This document shows, one piece after another, positions 8,074-16,042 of a stretch of 64,000 nucleotides of DNA. The stretch is from Pseudomonas sp. Irchel 3A7 (GTDB taxonomy: Bacteria > Pseudomonadota > Gammaproteobacteria > Pseudomonadales > Pseudomonadaceae). The stretch spans positions 62,001-126,000 of the forward strand of contig NZ_FYED01000014.1 in assembly GCF_900187565.1 (NCBI RefSeq), given 5' to 3'. Made by a program: the position numbers and the translations under genes. The notes under the pieces are model-generated. The model worked only from the letters and a program-made list of their open reading frames with translations, searched no databases and was not told where the DNA came from. Position 1 is the stretch's first letter. Each line of letters begins with the position of its first letter.

Positions 8074-8469
8074 TTACGGCTTCACAAATTTGCGCCGGAT
8101 CGTCTCCGACGGCGGTTCCCCGTAGGCTTGCTGGTAATCCTGGGAGAAACGACCCAGGTGCTGGAAATTCCAATGCATGGCGATTTCGGTGACGGTTGGC
8201 CAGGTTTTCTTGATCAGGTCCCGCCGGGCATACGCCAGTCTCAGGTTCTTGGCGTAGGCAATCGGCGAAATGCCGAATGCCTCGAAAAAGCCCAGGTGCA
8301 AGGTGCGATTGGTAGTTTCAAGTTGTTCTACCAATGTGTTCATGTTGAGCGAAGCGTTCAGGTTTTCATGAATGTATTCGATGGCTTTAATCGCGATCTT
8401 TTGTCTTTCTGGAATGTGGCGGACGCCAAGGGTTTTAACCGATTTTGCAAGGGTCATGAAGTTCAACAT
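8074..8469 (-). CDS. AraC-family regulator, DNA-binding domain only
   Basis: A 131-residue protein consisting almost only of the double helix-turn-helix of AraC/XylS regulators. The first HTH spans about residues 38-65 (ASLNMNTLVEQLETTNRTLHLGF). The second ends with the family signature HLGRFSQDYQQAYGEPPSET. The usual 150-200-residue sensing domain is absent, and no in-frame coding continues upstream past 8469. It could be a SoxS/MarA-like single-domain activator or the surviving end of a longer regulator. It lies downstream of the outer-membrane barrel gene in the same orientation, so the two may be linked. Confidence 0.65.
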   Translation of the reverse strand: MLNFMTLAKSVKTLGVRHIPERQKIAIKAIEYIHENLNASLNMNTLVEQLETTNRTLHLGFFEAFGISPIAYAKNLRLAYARRDLIKKTWPTVTEIAMHWNFQHLGRFSQDYQQAYGEPPSETIRRKFVKP

Positions 8470-8534
8470 TAACGCGATTGAAAAATTGCCTGGAGTCTAA
8501 GGAGCGATCAATCGGACCGCTCCCGGCAGATGAT

Positions 8535-9035
8535 TTACCAGAGAAAATAGGCTGATGCGGATGTCTGGTTTAATTCGATCTTGCCAACTTCCAATACCTC
8601 GTATTCGGCGCGCAGTCCGACATTACGGAATACATCCAGTTCGACCCCGGCCCCGTAAGTCAGATCAACCCCGGTATCATCATCCGTGGCATTCCCGTCA
8701 GCATCCCAGGCGTGAGCGCCGACGCTGCCAAACACACGAATGCGTTGTCCGATGGGGAAGCCAATATGGGTCGCGATCTGCGCCGACTTGCCTTCGAACT
8801 TAATATTCTCGTTTTTGAAGTTTCCCAAATCGACGACTGCACCTTCGAAGGCGAAGAAATCATTCATGCGATAACCCGTATAAACCTTATATCCTGTCTC
8901 TTCATCGCTCAGGGTCTTTTTATCGGTCTCGATGCTGGAGACGCCGGCACCCACATAGAGTCCTTTGTCATCCGCCATTGCCTTGAAAGAAAGCAAGGAG
9001 GCGAACGAGATGATTGCAATGTTTTTGAGCAGCAT
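8535..9035 (-). CDS. Outer-membrane beta-barrel protein
   Basis: A 166-residue protein with a signal peptide (MLLKNIAIISFASLLSFKAMA, cut before DDKGLYVGAG). It then shows alternating polar and hydrophobic strands ending in an aromatic residue (ASAYFLW), as expected for a small eight-stranded barrel of the OmpA/OmpW/Ail type. Repeated GxG strands (GLYVGAGV, GYKVYTGYRM, FGSVGAHAW, LTYGAGVELDV) support this. There is no OmpA peptidoglycan-binding domain. It is transcribed with the receiver-like gene upstream and the HTH-only AraC gene downstream. The role could be adhesion, osmotic or envelope stress; none is proven. Confidence 0.7.
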   Translation of the reverse strand: MLLKNIAIISFASLLSFKAMADDKGLYVGAGVSSIETDKKTLSDEETGYKVYTGYRMNDFFAFEGAVVDLGNFKNENIKFEGKSAQIATHIGFPIGQRIRVFGSVGAHAWDADGNATDDDTGVDLTYGAGVELDVFRNVGLRAEYEVLEVGKIELNQTSASAYFLW

Positions 9036-9131
9036 GGGGGTGCTTCCTTAAGCAGGTTTTCCAAATGGTCAGCGTGTGGATTTTTCAGCGGCGGTGGCGT
9101 TAATCACAGTCAAAAATTGGTATTTCCACGG

Positions 9132-9548
9132 TCACGCGGGCGCTTTGGCCGTGGTTTTCAAGCAGGCCGGTTTATCAATGAAATTCATGACCTGGTTGAT
9201 GGATGCTCTGTCCGGGGGGCCGGACAGGGTGAAATTCATCGCTGACATCGAGCAGTCAACGAAGGGCGAGAAGTGCAAGCTCGCGTCCTGATAAATAAGT
9301 GAGTGCCGGATGTCCGGGTAGCCGCGAATACCTTGATCAAGTATTGGGCCAGCACGCTTTAATATCGCTTCATTGATGATCAGAAGATCAAATGTGCACA
9401 GGGCACTGTCAATGATGACCAACAGTTCATGTAGCGAACTCAGCGGTGCGACGCGGTGATAGCCGAGACTGGCGAGATTCTTTTCGATATTCATCCGCGT
9501 GGAATGATCTTCATCGACCAGCAAGATGCGCAGCCATGGGTTGGCCAT
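9132..9548 (-). CDS. Degenerate response-regulator receiver domain protein
   Basis: A 138-residue stand-alone receiver fold. ILLVDEDHSTRMNIEKNLASLGY matches the start of CheY-like domains, with the acidic pair kept. The position of the phosphorylated Asp reads FDLLIINEAI, so an Asn stands where the Asp should be, and the conserved C-terminal Lys is not evident. It is therefore probably a pseudo-receiver that works without phosphorylation, for example by protein binding. No output domain is fused. It lies in a minus-strand group with a ToxR-like regulator and FidL-like protein, and no histidine kinase is nearby. Confidence 0.65.
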   Translation of the reverse strand: MANPWLRILLVDEDHSTRMNIEKNLASLGYHRVAPLSSLHELLVIIDSALCTFDLLIINEAILKRAGPILDQGIRGYPDIRHSLIYQDASLHFSPFVDCSMSAMNFTLSGPPDRASINQVMNFIDKPACLKTTAKAPA

Positions 9549-9593
9549 GAATCACTGTTCCTTTTGTTTATCGAGTAATGGTTGTAGGCGGAA

Positions 9594-9698
9594 TCAATAA
9601 TCCAGTATCCACCCCAGTGCCAGTCCACTGGTGTATGCAAGAACGGCGAACACGATTTTATGCCTGAGTGGCAACTTGTTCAGCGGAAGGTTAAGCAC
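9594..9698 (-). CDS. Putative 34-residue membrane micropeptide
   Basis: A short frame with a GTG start at 9698 and GGAG eight bases upstream. The product begins VLNLPLNKLPLRHK and continues with a single hydrophobic helix (IVFAVLAYTSGLALGWIL) ending DY. Basic residues before the helix predict an N-in orientation. It stands between the FidL-like gene and the pseudo-receiver gene on the same strand, the usual place for a small membrane partner. It is too short for automatic callers. Evidence is the ribosome site, composition and context only; conservation has not been tested. Confidence 0.5.
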   Translation of the reverse strand: MLNLPLNKLPLRHKIVFAVLAYTSGLALGWILDY

Positions 9699-9784
9699 GC
9701 TCGACTCCAAAAGTAACGGGTGCGAGGATTTTTGAAGAGCGTCGGTTTTAATTCAAATCAATGATTATTATTTTTTGTTTGTGT

Positions 9785-10267
9785 TTAATGATTCAAGCAG
9801 CGCAAGCGAGTGAGCTCATGAATGTAAAAGCACACCGACTTGTCATTCGGGGAGGGTAGAAACTGATAGTTAAGAATGGCGCCTTCCTGGAAAACATACT
9901 GGCGCTTGAAGAAAAGATCCGGACTCTTGTCGATAGCGAATAACTCGTCATCCTGGCTGAGCTTGACGTTAGTGATTTTCACCTGGATGCGGTCTTTGCT
10001 CGCCCGGGTCACTTCTGCGGAAAGTGTGGCGTTGCGAATTTTTCCATTCATGCTTTCCAGTACCGAGTGGGTAAATCGGCCGTGCCCGAGGGTGAGGTAT
10101 TCCTCTGTGTTGAGCTGGCTATGGTCGGCGAGCCACAGTCGGGTTGTGGTGTGGTAACTGGCATTTTCTTTATAGGGCGACGGCGACCAGGCCAGTGCAA
10201 CCAGACAGAGCAGGTTGATGGCTCCAAGTGCTACCCACTGGATGATTGATGGCTTCGGCAACGTCAT
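9785..10267 (-). CDS. FidL-like membrane protein
   Basis: A 160-residue protein with one N-terminal transmembrane helix (IIQWVALGAINLLCLVALAW) and a periplasmic domain of about 130 residues. Its ATG at 10267 overlaps the stop of the upstream ToxR-like regulator as ATGA and follows GGAAG, so the two are translationally coupled; a longer frame from 10285 is therefore rejected. Small single-pass proteins encoded immediately after CadC/ToxR-type regulators are commonly FidL-like or ToxS-like partners that protect or tune the regulator's periplasmic part. The name rests mainly on this context and architecture. Confidence 0.55.
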   Translation of the reverse strand: MTLPKPSIIQWVALGAINLLCLVALAWSPSPYKENASYHTTTRLWLADHSQLNTEEYLTLGHGRFTHSVLESMNGKIRNATLSAEVTRASKDRIQVKITNVKLSQDDELFAIDKSPDLFFKRQYVFQEGAILNYQFLPSPNDKSVCFYIHELTRLRCLNH

Positions 10268-11091
10268 AGGGCCGCTTCCAGGCATTGCCGAATCAACGGT
10301 GCGAGTTCTTTTTGTTCACTGTCTGACTGCAGGTTGGCCGTGCTCAGGTCGGCGCGAATGCAGGAGATGGAATAACTGGATTTGACGCGATTGATCCAGA
10401 CTTCACCGCTGAGGTGTGGTGGCAATGTTTGAGCTTGCCGGGCGGAACTGTCCCTGAGCGATTGGGCGTCAGCCACACTGTCGCCCAGTGCATGCAGGGT
10501 TATCTGGTTCTGCCGGGTGCTGGAGACCTCGATGGTCGGCGTGTCGAAGGAAAAGTCGAAGCGGGAGAGGGTGAACGCGCACACCAAGAAGGTCAGGGTA
10601 TAACCCGCCAGCAAGACTTTTGTAGCGTTGCTCAACGTGTCCGGTTTTGTCCCAGGTAAGGGATGCTCAGCCCGATGCGTTGGATCTTGTTCTTCGGGGG
10701 AGGGTACAACTGGCGTCTCTGGTTGATCCAGGGGCAAATGCGAGTCGGCTGTTTCACTGATGACATAGTTGCGATTGAAGCAATAGCCTCGTCGAGGAAT
10801 GGTCATCAGGATTTCATGGTCCCGACTGTCATTGAGTATGTTTCTAAGGGAAAAAACCGCTTGATTCAGGCTGCCGGAGGCGACGATGCGATCATTCCAG
10901 GTGTATTCGATGATCTCGTCACGGGTTTTGGTGACACCGGGCTCCATCAGGAGCAATTCCAGCAATCGCGCCTCGGCTCGCGCCAGCGGGGAGTTCTGAA
11001 CATCGCCATGGGGTGTCGTAATGGACAACGTTGCGTTCTGCGGATCGAACACAGCCGTCGCACCATTTTTCAACTTGAAGGCGTAGTTCAT
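10264..11091 (-). CDS. ToxR/CadC-like membrane-bound winged-helix regulator
   Basis: A 275-residue protein. Residues about 1-105 form an OmpR-type winged helix (ARLLELLLMEPGVTKTRDEIIEYTWNDR, then SLNQAVFSLRNIL and TIPRRGYCF). A proline-rich linker follows, then a transmembrane helix (VLLAGYTLTFLVCAFTL, about 160-178) and a short periplasmic domain with two Cys. This is the layout of regulators that bind DNA from the membrane. The ATG at 11091 is chosen over one two codons earlier because AGAGG directly abuts the first but stands six bases before the second. It is coupled to the FidL-like gene and may control the barrel protein gene downstream. Confidence 0.8.
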   Translation of the reverse strand: MNYAFKLKNGATAVFDPQNATLSITTPHGDVQNSPLARAEARLLELLLMEPGVTKTRDEIIEYTWNDRIVASGSLNQAVFSLRNILNDSRDHEILMTIPRRGYCFNRNYVISETADSHLPLDQPETPVVPSPEEQDPTHRAEHPLPGTKPDTLSNATKVLLAGYTLTFLVCAFTLSRFDFSFDTPTIEVSSTRQNQITLHALGDSVADAQSLRDSSARQAQTLPPHLSGEVWINRVKSSYSISCIRADLSTANLQSDSEQKELAPLIRQCLEAAL

Positions 11092-11211
11092 GGACATCCT
11101 CTGTTAAAGGGGCTCGCGCAGAGTATAGGAACGATTTGGATGGGCCAAGGATCGGGTCTTGTTCAATCGGCGACTCAAGACAGTCCATTGTCTTGAAGTA
11201 GCGCCAAGGTC

Positions 11212-11886
11212 TCAGTTGGCGGCAAATGCCTGGTCCGCGCGTTCGCGCAATTGCCTGGCCCAGGCATCGAGGGCCGGGAAGGTGTCTTCGATTTTGGTTT
11301 TATCGGAAGGCGAAATTTCATTTCCCGTCGTGGCACTGACGGATTGCGCCAGCAACTCTCCGGTCTTGCCGTCCCTGAGTTCGCTTTCAAAAAAGATCCG
11401 CAAGCTCTCATCCCGTGTGCCGGTCAGTTGCATGACGCCTCCGACAATGAATCCCACTGGCAGGTATTCTGGAATGGACAGATCCCGTGGGGTGCGCTCG
11501 GTGCCGGTGACCGCCGTGCGCAATCGTAGGGTATTGGGTTCGGGGCGGGCGATGACATCGTAGCCGCTGGTCAGTAGCTCAAGGAGGATCGCCTGGTGCA
11601 GATATTTCAACATCGTGGCGGTATCGGTGGGCTGTTCCGTGACCAGTTCAATGTCTTTGCCCACGTAGTAAAAGCGCGGCGGTTCAAGGTAGATGCGCTT
11701 TTGGTAGTCCTTTTTTATATCCAGTGTCGGTTTGACCCAGTATTCGCTATCGGGCCATTTCGGATCCTTCGAAAGGTGGCTGTAGTCTTCGAGGAATCCG
11801 GTGTGTCGTGTCTCGGGAGCGGGCATTGTTGTGCAGCCCGTCAAGGCAGTAAGAAACACTAGAGAAATCAGGAGGTTGGCGCGCAT
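11212..11886 (-). CDS. DUF3313-family lipoprotein
   Basis: A 224-residue protein with a type II signal peptide (MRANLLISLVFLTALTGC) and lipobox LTGC. The mature part opens with GFLEDYSHLSKDPKWPDSEYW and continues through a mixed alpha/beta domain with GFIVGGVMQLTGTRDESLRIFFESELRD. This matches the DUF3313 family of envelope lipoproteins, whose function is not established. The start at 11886 gives a normal signal peptide; 17 extra upstream codons do not. It stands alone between the ToxR-like regulator and a REPIN. Confidence 0.7.
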   Translation of the reverse strand: MRANLLISLVFLTALTGCTTMPAPETRHTGFLEDYSHLSKDPKWPDSEYWVKPTLDIKKDYQKRIYLEPPRFYYVGKDIELVTEQPTDTATMLKYLHQAILLELLTSGYDVIARPEPNTLRLRTAVTGTERTPRDLSIPEYLPVGFIVGGVMQLTGTRDESLRIFFESELRDGKTGELLAQSVSATTGNEISPSDKTKIEDTFPALDAWARQLRERADQAFAAN

Positions 11887-12032
11887 CAGCAAGTTACCGT
11901 TTGAATTTGACGCGGCGATGATGCTCAGTGGCGTCACGCTGCGCTATCCGATAACTGCAAGCCCTGGGCAGGTAGTCGTTCATTGCCTGCGGTTTATGTA
12001 AGCGGATATAACCACTCACCAAACGCACTCCT

Positions 12033-12118
12033 GTGGGAGCGAGCCTGCTCGCGAAAGCGGTGTCCACCGGCATCAATGTTGGGTGTACCGGCCTCTTCGC
12101 GGGCAAGCCCGCTCCCAC
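12033..12118. repeat. REPIN (GTGGGAGCGAGCC type)
   Basis: GTGGGAGCGAGCCTGCTCGC on one side and GCGGGCAAGCCCGCTCCCAC on the other, with a spacer of about 45 bases. The two REP halves are in opposite orientation. It fills most of the 11887-12247 gap; nothing else is recognised there apart from the start region of the diguanylate cyclase. Confidence 0.9.
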
Positions 12119-12247
12119 AGGGGATTGTGCCGGCCTCGGTATTTGGGGGCGGCAGGAGAAATGCGCGCCTCCCACGCAGATTTGCAGTCGCCCCCGAGCG
12201 ATGTGCCACAATGGTTAACGTTACCGCAGCATTATCAGGCGAACTCA

Positions 12248-13375
12248 ATGGATGGCCTTGGATTTCGGCAAGAGCAGGAACGCTTCATCGCCCAGCAGGT
12301 GCGTACAGACCGATTGCAACAGCTGTTTCGGCAGTCGGTTTCAGCCGTTTTCGGTAGTTTCCTGGCAATGGTCATGCTCTGCTGGCTGTGCTGGGAGCGT
12401 TTTGATCATGTCGTCGTCGCCTGGTGGGTAGCCCTGCTGACGGCCTCGACGCTGGTGCGCATCACGATGTTCGTGGTGTATTTCCACAGCCCGGAAGCGG
12501 CGCGCACGCCGCAACGCTGGGAGCGCATTTATCTGGTCACCCTGGTGCTGTCCGCCAGTATCTGGGGCGGTGGCGCGCTGGCCGTGATGCCGGCCGACGA
12601 CCTGTTGGCCCAGGCGCTGGTGATGTTGTTTACCGTCGGCATGTCGGTCAGTGCGGTGTCCTGTTACTCGGCCTATCGCTACATGACGGTGGTGTCCATC
12701 GCGCTGGTGTTGTTGCCCTGTACGTTTTGGCTGTTGTTGCAGTCGACGACCCTTCAGGTCGGCATGGGCCTGGCCGTTCTGGTGTTTGCCTCCTTTGTGT
12801 GCAGCGCGACGCGCAAGCTCTCCGATGCCCTGGAAACGGCTTTCCGGTTAACCCGTGAAATGGAGCTGGCGCACAGCATTTCCACCCGCGCCGCACAGAC
12901 CGATGAACTGACGGGCCTGAAAAATCGCCGGGCGTTTTTCGAGCATGCCCAGCGGCTCTATAACCATTGCCAGAACTACCAGTTGCCGCTGTGTGCGGTG
13001 ATGCTGGACATGGACCATTTCAAGCACATCAACGACACCTATGGGCATCAGGTCGGCGATCAGGTGCTGCGGCAGATGGGCGTGGTCATCTGTCGGTCAT
13101 TTCGCGAAACCGATGTTTATGGCCGGTTGGGCGGGGAGGAGTTTGCCGTATTGCTGCCGGACACGTCCCTTGAAGCTGCGCAGAACATCGCCGAGGAACT
13201 GGTGCATTCCATTGCCGGGCTGATGACCGGGCCGGTGCACTGCATCACGGCGAGCGTCGGGGTGGCGTCCATGGATTCCAGTGACAAGGACCTGCACAGT
13301 TTGATGAGCAACGCCGACAAGGCGCTGTATCGGGCCAAGGCTCGGGGGCGCAACCAGGTGGTGGTGTCCGAGTAG
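12248..13375 (+). CDS. Membrane diguanylate cyclase (GGDEF)
   Basis: A 375-residue protein that should make cyclic di-GMP from two GTP. The first 195 residues hold about six transmembrane helices, an integral sensor of the MASE type. A short helix leads into the GGDEF domain: DELTGLKNRR, then DMDHFKHINDTYGH, and the active-site loop GGEEF near residue 295. GGEEF is a functional variant. No clear RxxD inhibitory site was seen just before it. The ATG at 12248 is chosen because upstream in-frame codons run through the REPIN. Its stop codon lies inside a single REP sequence. Confidence 0.9.
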   Translation: MDGLGFRQEQERFIAQQVRTDRLQQLFRQSVSAVFGSFLAMVMLCWLCWERFDHVVVAWWVALLTASTLVRITMFVVYFHSPEAARTPQRWERIYLVTLVLSASIWGGGALAVMPADDLLAQALVMLFTVGMSVSAVSCYSAYRYMTVVSIALVLLPCTFWLLLQSTTLQVGMGLAVLVFASFVCSATRKLSDALETAFRLTREMELAHSISTRAAQTDELTGLKNRRAFFEHAQRLYNHCQNYQLPLCAVMLDMDHFKHINDTYGHQVGDQVLRQMGVVICRSFRETDVYGRLGGEEFAVLLPDTSLEAAQNIAEELVHSIAGLMTGPVHCITASVGVASMDSSDKDLHSLMSNADKALYRAKARGRNQVVVSE

Positions 13376-13498
13376 GAGCGAGCTTGCTTGCGAGGGCTGT
13401 ACATCGACCTGTGGGAGCGAGCCTGCTCGCGAAAGCGTCGGGTCAGTCAGCATAGATGTTGGATGTGAGGACCTCTTCGCGAGCAGGCTCGCTCCCAC
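13372..13498. repeat. Single REP plus REPIN
   Basis: A lone REP (TAGGAGCGAGCTTGCTTGCG, 13373-13392) overlaps the stop codon of the diguanylate cyclase. A complete REPIN follows at 13411-13498 (GTGGGAGCGAGCCTGCTCGC ... GCGAGCAGGCTCGCTCCCAC). Confidence 0.88.
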
Positions 13499-13535
13499 AG
13501 GGGAGGATTTCCCACATTTGGATTTTTGCCGGCTT

Positions 13536-14798
13536 TCAACGCAACGACCGAAACGCCGTGCGCAGTTCCTCGGTGAACAGCTGCGGCTGTTCCCAGGCTG
13601 CGAAATGGCCTCCTTTTTCTGCCTGGCGAAAGTAGATCAGGTTTTTGTAGGCGCGTCGGGCCCAGCTTTCCGGTGGGCAGTAGACGTCGCCCGGAAACAC
13701 CGTGATCGCCACCGGCAATGAGATTTCGCTGGTCTTCTGGGCGCTGGAGGACAGTGGGCTGCGGCCTTTGTTTTCCCAGTACAGCCGGGCGGACGAAGCG
13801 CCGCTGTTGGTCAGCCAGTAGAGGCTGATGTCGTCCAGCACCTGATCCCGGGATGGCGACTGTTGCGCGTCAGTGCCATAGGTCCATTGCGAGAAACCCG
13901 GATGCACCAGCAGAAACGCGGCGAGGGCGACCGGGGAGTCCGCAACGCCGTAGCCGATTGTCTGCGGTCGGGCAGCCATCATGGCGCTGTACGCCAGGTT
14001 GCCCTGTTTGATCAGGGTGGCCACGGCCTCGTAGGTCGCGCGTTCCTGCGGATCAAAACTCGCCGGTGCCGGACCCGCCACCGCCAGCGCGGCACCCGCT
14101 TCGGGCGGTATCGTCGCCGGCAAATTCAAATGAATGCCACGCAACCCCGCTGGCGCCTGGCGCGCCATGGCACCGGTGATGGGCCCGCCCCAGTCGCCGC
14201 CTTGAGCGACGTACTGCGGGTAACCGAGGCGCTGCATCAGCTGCGCCCAGACCTGCGCAATGCGATCCGGGTCCCAGCCGGTGCCTTCGGGCTTGCCGGA
14301 AAAGCCGTAGCCGGGAATAGAGGGAATCACCAGGTCGAAGGCATCACTCGCCTTGCCGCCGTGGGCGAGCGGGTTGGAGAGTGGACCGATGACCTGGATG
14401 AATTCGAACACCGAGCCCGGCCAACCGTGGGTCATGATCATCGGCAGCGCGTTGGGCGTCGGCGAGCGCACCCAGATGAAATGGATGTCGACACCATCGA
14501 TGGTCGTGACGAATTGCGGCAGGGCGTTGAGTTGCGCTTCGGCCTTGCGCCAGTCGTAATCGGTGCCCCAATAGCGCATCAGGGGTTGCAACTGTGCCAG
14601 TGGCGCACCCTGGGATGCATCGCCGACGGTTTCCTTGTCCGGCCAGCGGGTGGCTGCGATGCGCTGGCGCAGGTCGACCAGGACCTTTTCTTCAATGGCG
14701 ACCTTGAAAGGGCGGACGCTGTCATCGGCTGAAGCCACGTTGAAGAGGGCGCAAACGCAAAGGGCGAGGGCAGCCGCGAATTCGTGTTTCATCTTCAT
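13536..14798 (-). CDS. Exported epoxide hydrolase family protein
   Basis: A 420-residue protein with a signal peptide (MKMKHEFAAALALCVCALFNVASA). The epoxide-hydrolase N-terminal lid domain follows (RPFKVAIEEKVLVDLRQRI, TRWPDKE). The alpha/beta-hydrolase core has the oxyanion motif HGWPGS, the nucleophile elbow GGDWGG near residue 203 with the catalytic Asp, and the C-terminal His of GGHFAAWEQP. The family opens epoxides to diols, or acts on juvenile-hormone-like esters. Export to the periplasm is notable, since many members are cytosolic. The substrate is unknown. It is transcribed away from the toxin-antitoxin pair and towards the REPIN. Confidence 0.85.
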   Translation of the reverse strand: MKMKHEFAAALALCVCALFNVASADDSVRPFKVAIEEKVLVDLRQRIAATRWPDKETVGDASQGAPLAQLQPLMRYWGTDYDWRKAEAQLNALPQFVTTIDGVDIHFIWVRSPTPNALPMIMTHGWPGSVFEFIQVIGPLSNPLAHGGKASDAFDLVIPSIPGYGFSGKPEGTGWDPDRIAQVWAQLMQRLGYPQYVAQGGDWGGPITGAMARQAPAGLRGIHLNLPATIPPEAGAALAVAGPAPASFDPQERATYEAVATLIKQGNLAYSAMMAARPQTIGYGVADSPVALAAFLLVHPGFSQWTYGTDAQQSPSRDQVLDDISLYWLTNSGASSARLYWENKGRSPLSSSAQKTSEISLPVAITVFPGDVYCPPESWARRAYKNLIYFRQAEKGGHFAAWEQPQLFTEELRTAFRSLR

Positions 14799-14946
14799 TA
14801 CCTCAGCCGAGGGGCGCGAAGCGATCCTTGGTAGTCAGCATGGCATGGGGGCGAAATATGGCCTGTACCACTGGTCGAAGCGTGGTTGATCTACAGATTC
14901 AAAATACCTATGTTTGAGTCTATGGATTAGCAAGGAGATGTTCTAC

Positions 14947-15354
14947 ATGCCAGTTGCCCTTCAGGCGCAGCAGGGGTTTACCAAGAACCAGTGTGTGACC
15001 GGGCTGCGCGCCGCTGTCGGCATCCTCGAAAAATGGGCGGCCTCCAGCGAGCAGGCCTGCCGCATTCTGCGCATTTCCCGCAGTACCTACACCCGCGCCA
15101 GGCAGCGCGATCCCGACTGGGCCGTGGCCCTGGACGCGGACCAGATGCAACGCATCAGTTTTGTGCTGAACATCCACGCCACCTTGCGCCTGATCTTCGA
15201 TAACCCGGAAAACGTCTACGGGTTTGCGTCGATGGCCAACGACAACGAGTTTTTCAACGGACGGACCCCGCTGGAGATCATGGCCCAAGGGGACATGATT
15301 TCGCTGTACGAGACGTTTCGGCGGATCGACGCGCTGCGGGGCGCACAATGGTGA
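14947..15354 (+). CDS. Antitoxin, MbcA/ParS/Xre family
   Basis: A 135-residue protein. The N-terminal half carries a helix-turn-helix of the Xre type (SSEQACRILRISRSTYTRARQRD). The C-terminal half has the toxin-binding domain, with NPENVYGFASMANDNEFFNGRTPLEIMAQGD. The ATG at 14947 is preferred because AGGAG ends nine bases upstream; an earlier ATG directly abuts that ribosome site. The stop overlaps the start of the RES gene, so the pair is translationally coupled. It should neutralise the toxin and repress its own promoter. Confidence 0.88.
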   Translation: MPVALQAQQGFTKNQCVTGLRAAVGILEKWAASSEQACRILRISRSTYTRARQRDPDWAVALDADQMQRISFVLNIHATLRLIFDNPENVYGFASMANDNEFFNGRTPLEIMAQGDMISLYETFRRIDALRGAQW

Positions 15355-16040
15355 GGCTGAACCGGCTGCCGGTGTTTGCCGGTGAGTCGTTGCAAGCCTA
15401 TCGGCTGGTTAATTCGAAGTTTCCGCCGATTGCGATGTTTGATGACGTGGCCGATGCCGACGAATTCGACGTGTTGTATGAGATTCAGGCGCTGACCAAT
15501 CCGCGGTTGAAAAACGAGGTCGGGCAACTTGAGCTGGTCGCCCGCAGTGAGATCCCGTTCGGTATTCCCGGCTGCTCGTATGCCACCGCGCCCTTTACCC
15601 ACGTCAACCCGGCGGGGTCGCGGTTCAGCGATGGCAGCTTTGGCGTGTTGTACCTGGCCGACAGCATGGAAACGGCGCTGGCCGAGGTGCAGCATCATCA
15701 AACGCGGTACTGGTCCAACGTGCGCAACCTCAACTATGAGCGCTTTGTTTTTCGGGGGCTGTCCTGTGCTTTCGTGGACAAGGCGATGAAAGATGCGACG
15801 GCCATTTCGATGACCGATCCGATCTATGACCCGGACGATTACACCGACTCCCATCACTTCGGCAAAGCCATTCGAAAGGCCGGGTGTCCGGGGCTGCGTT
15901 ATCACTCCGTTCGCAGGCCAGGCAGCCATTGCTGGGCTTTGATGACCCCACGGGCGGTTCTGTCGATTGTCCAGAGCGCCCATTACGAGATGATCTGGAA
16001 CCGGCAGATCACCAGCGTCAACCAGATCAGCGAAGCCTGA
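15348..16040 (+). CDS. RES-domain toxin
   Basis: A 230-residue RES-family protein. Conserved positions are visible: the first Arg in YRLVNSKFPP, the central SRFSDGSFGVLYLADSMETALAEV with Ser and Glu, and a later H/R-rich GLRYHSVRRPGSHCWAL. RES toxins degrade NAD+ or ADP-ribosylate target proteins (MbcT, ParT). The start overlaps the antitoxin stop by seven bases. Its stop lies two bases from the convergent ABC permease gene, so the module is compactly inserted. Confidence 0.9.
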   Translation: MVRLNRLPVFAGESLQAYRLVNSKFPPIAMFDDVADADEFDVLYEIQALTNPRLKNEVGQLELVARSEIPFGIPGCSYATAPFTHVNPAGSRFSDGSFGVLYLADSMETALAEVQHHQTRYWSNVRNLNYERFVFRGLSCAFVDKAMKDATAISMTDPIYDPDDYTDSHHFGKAIRKAGCPGLRYHSVRRPGSHCWALMTPRAVLSIVQSAHYEMIWNRQITSVNQISEA

Positions 16041-16042
16041 GG

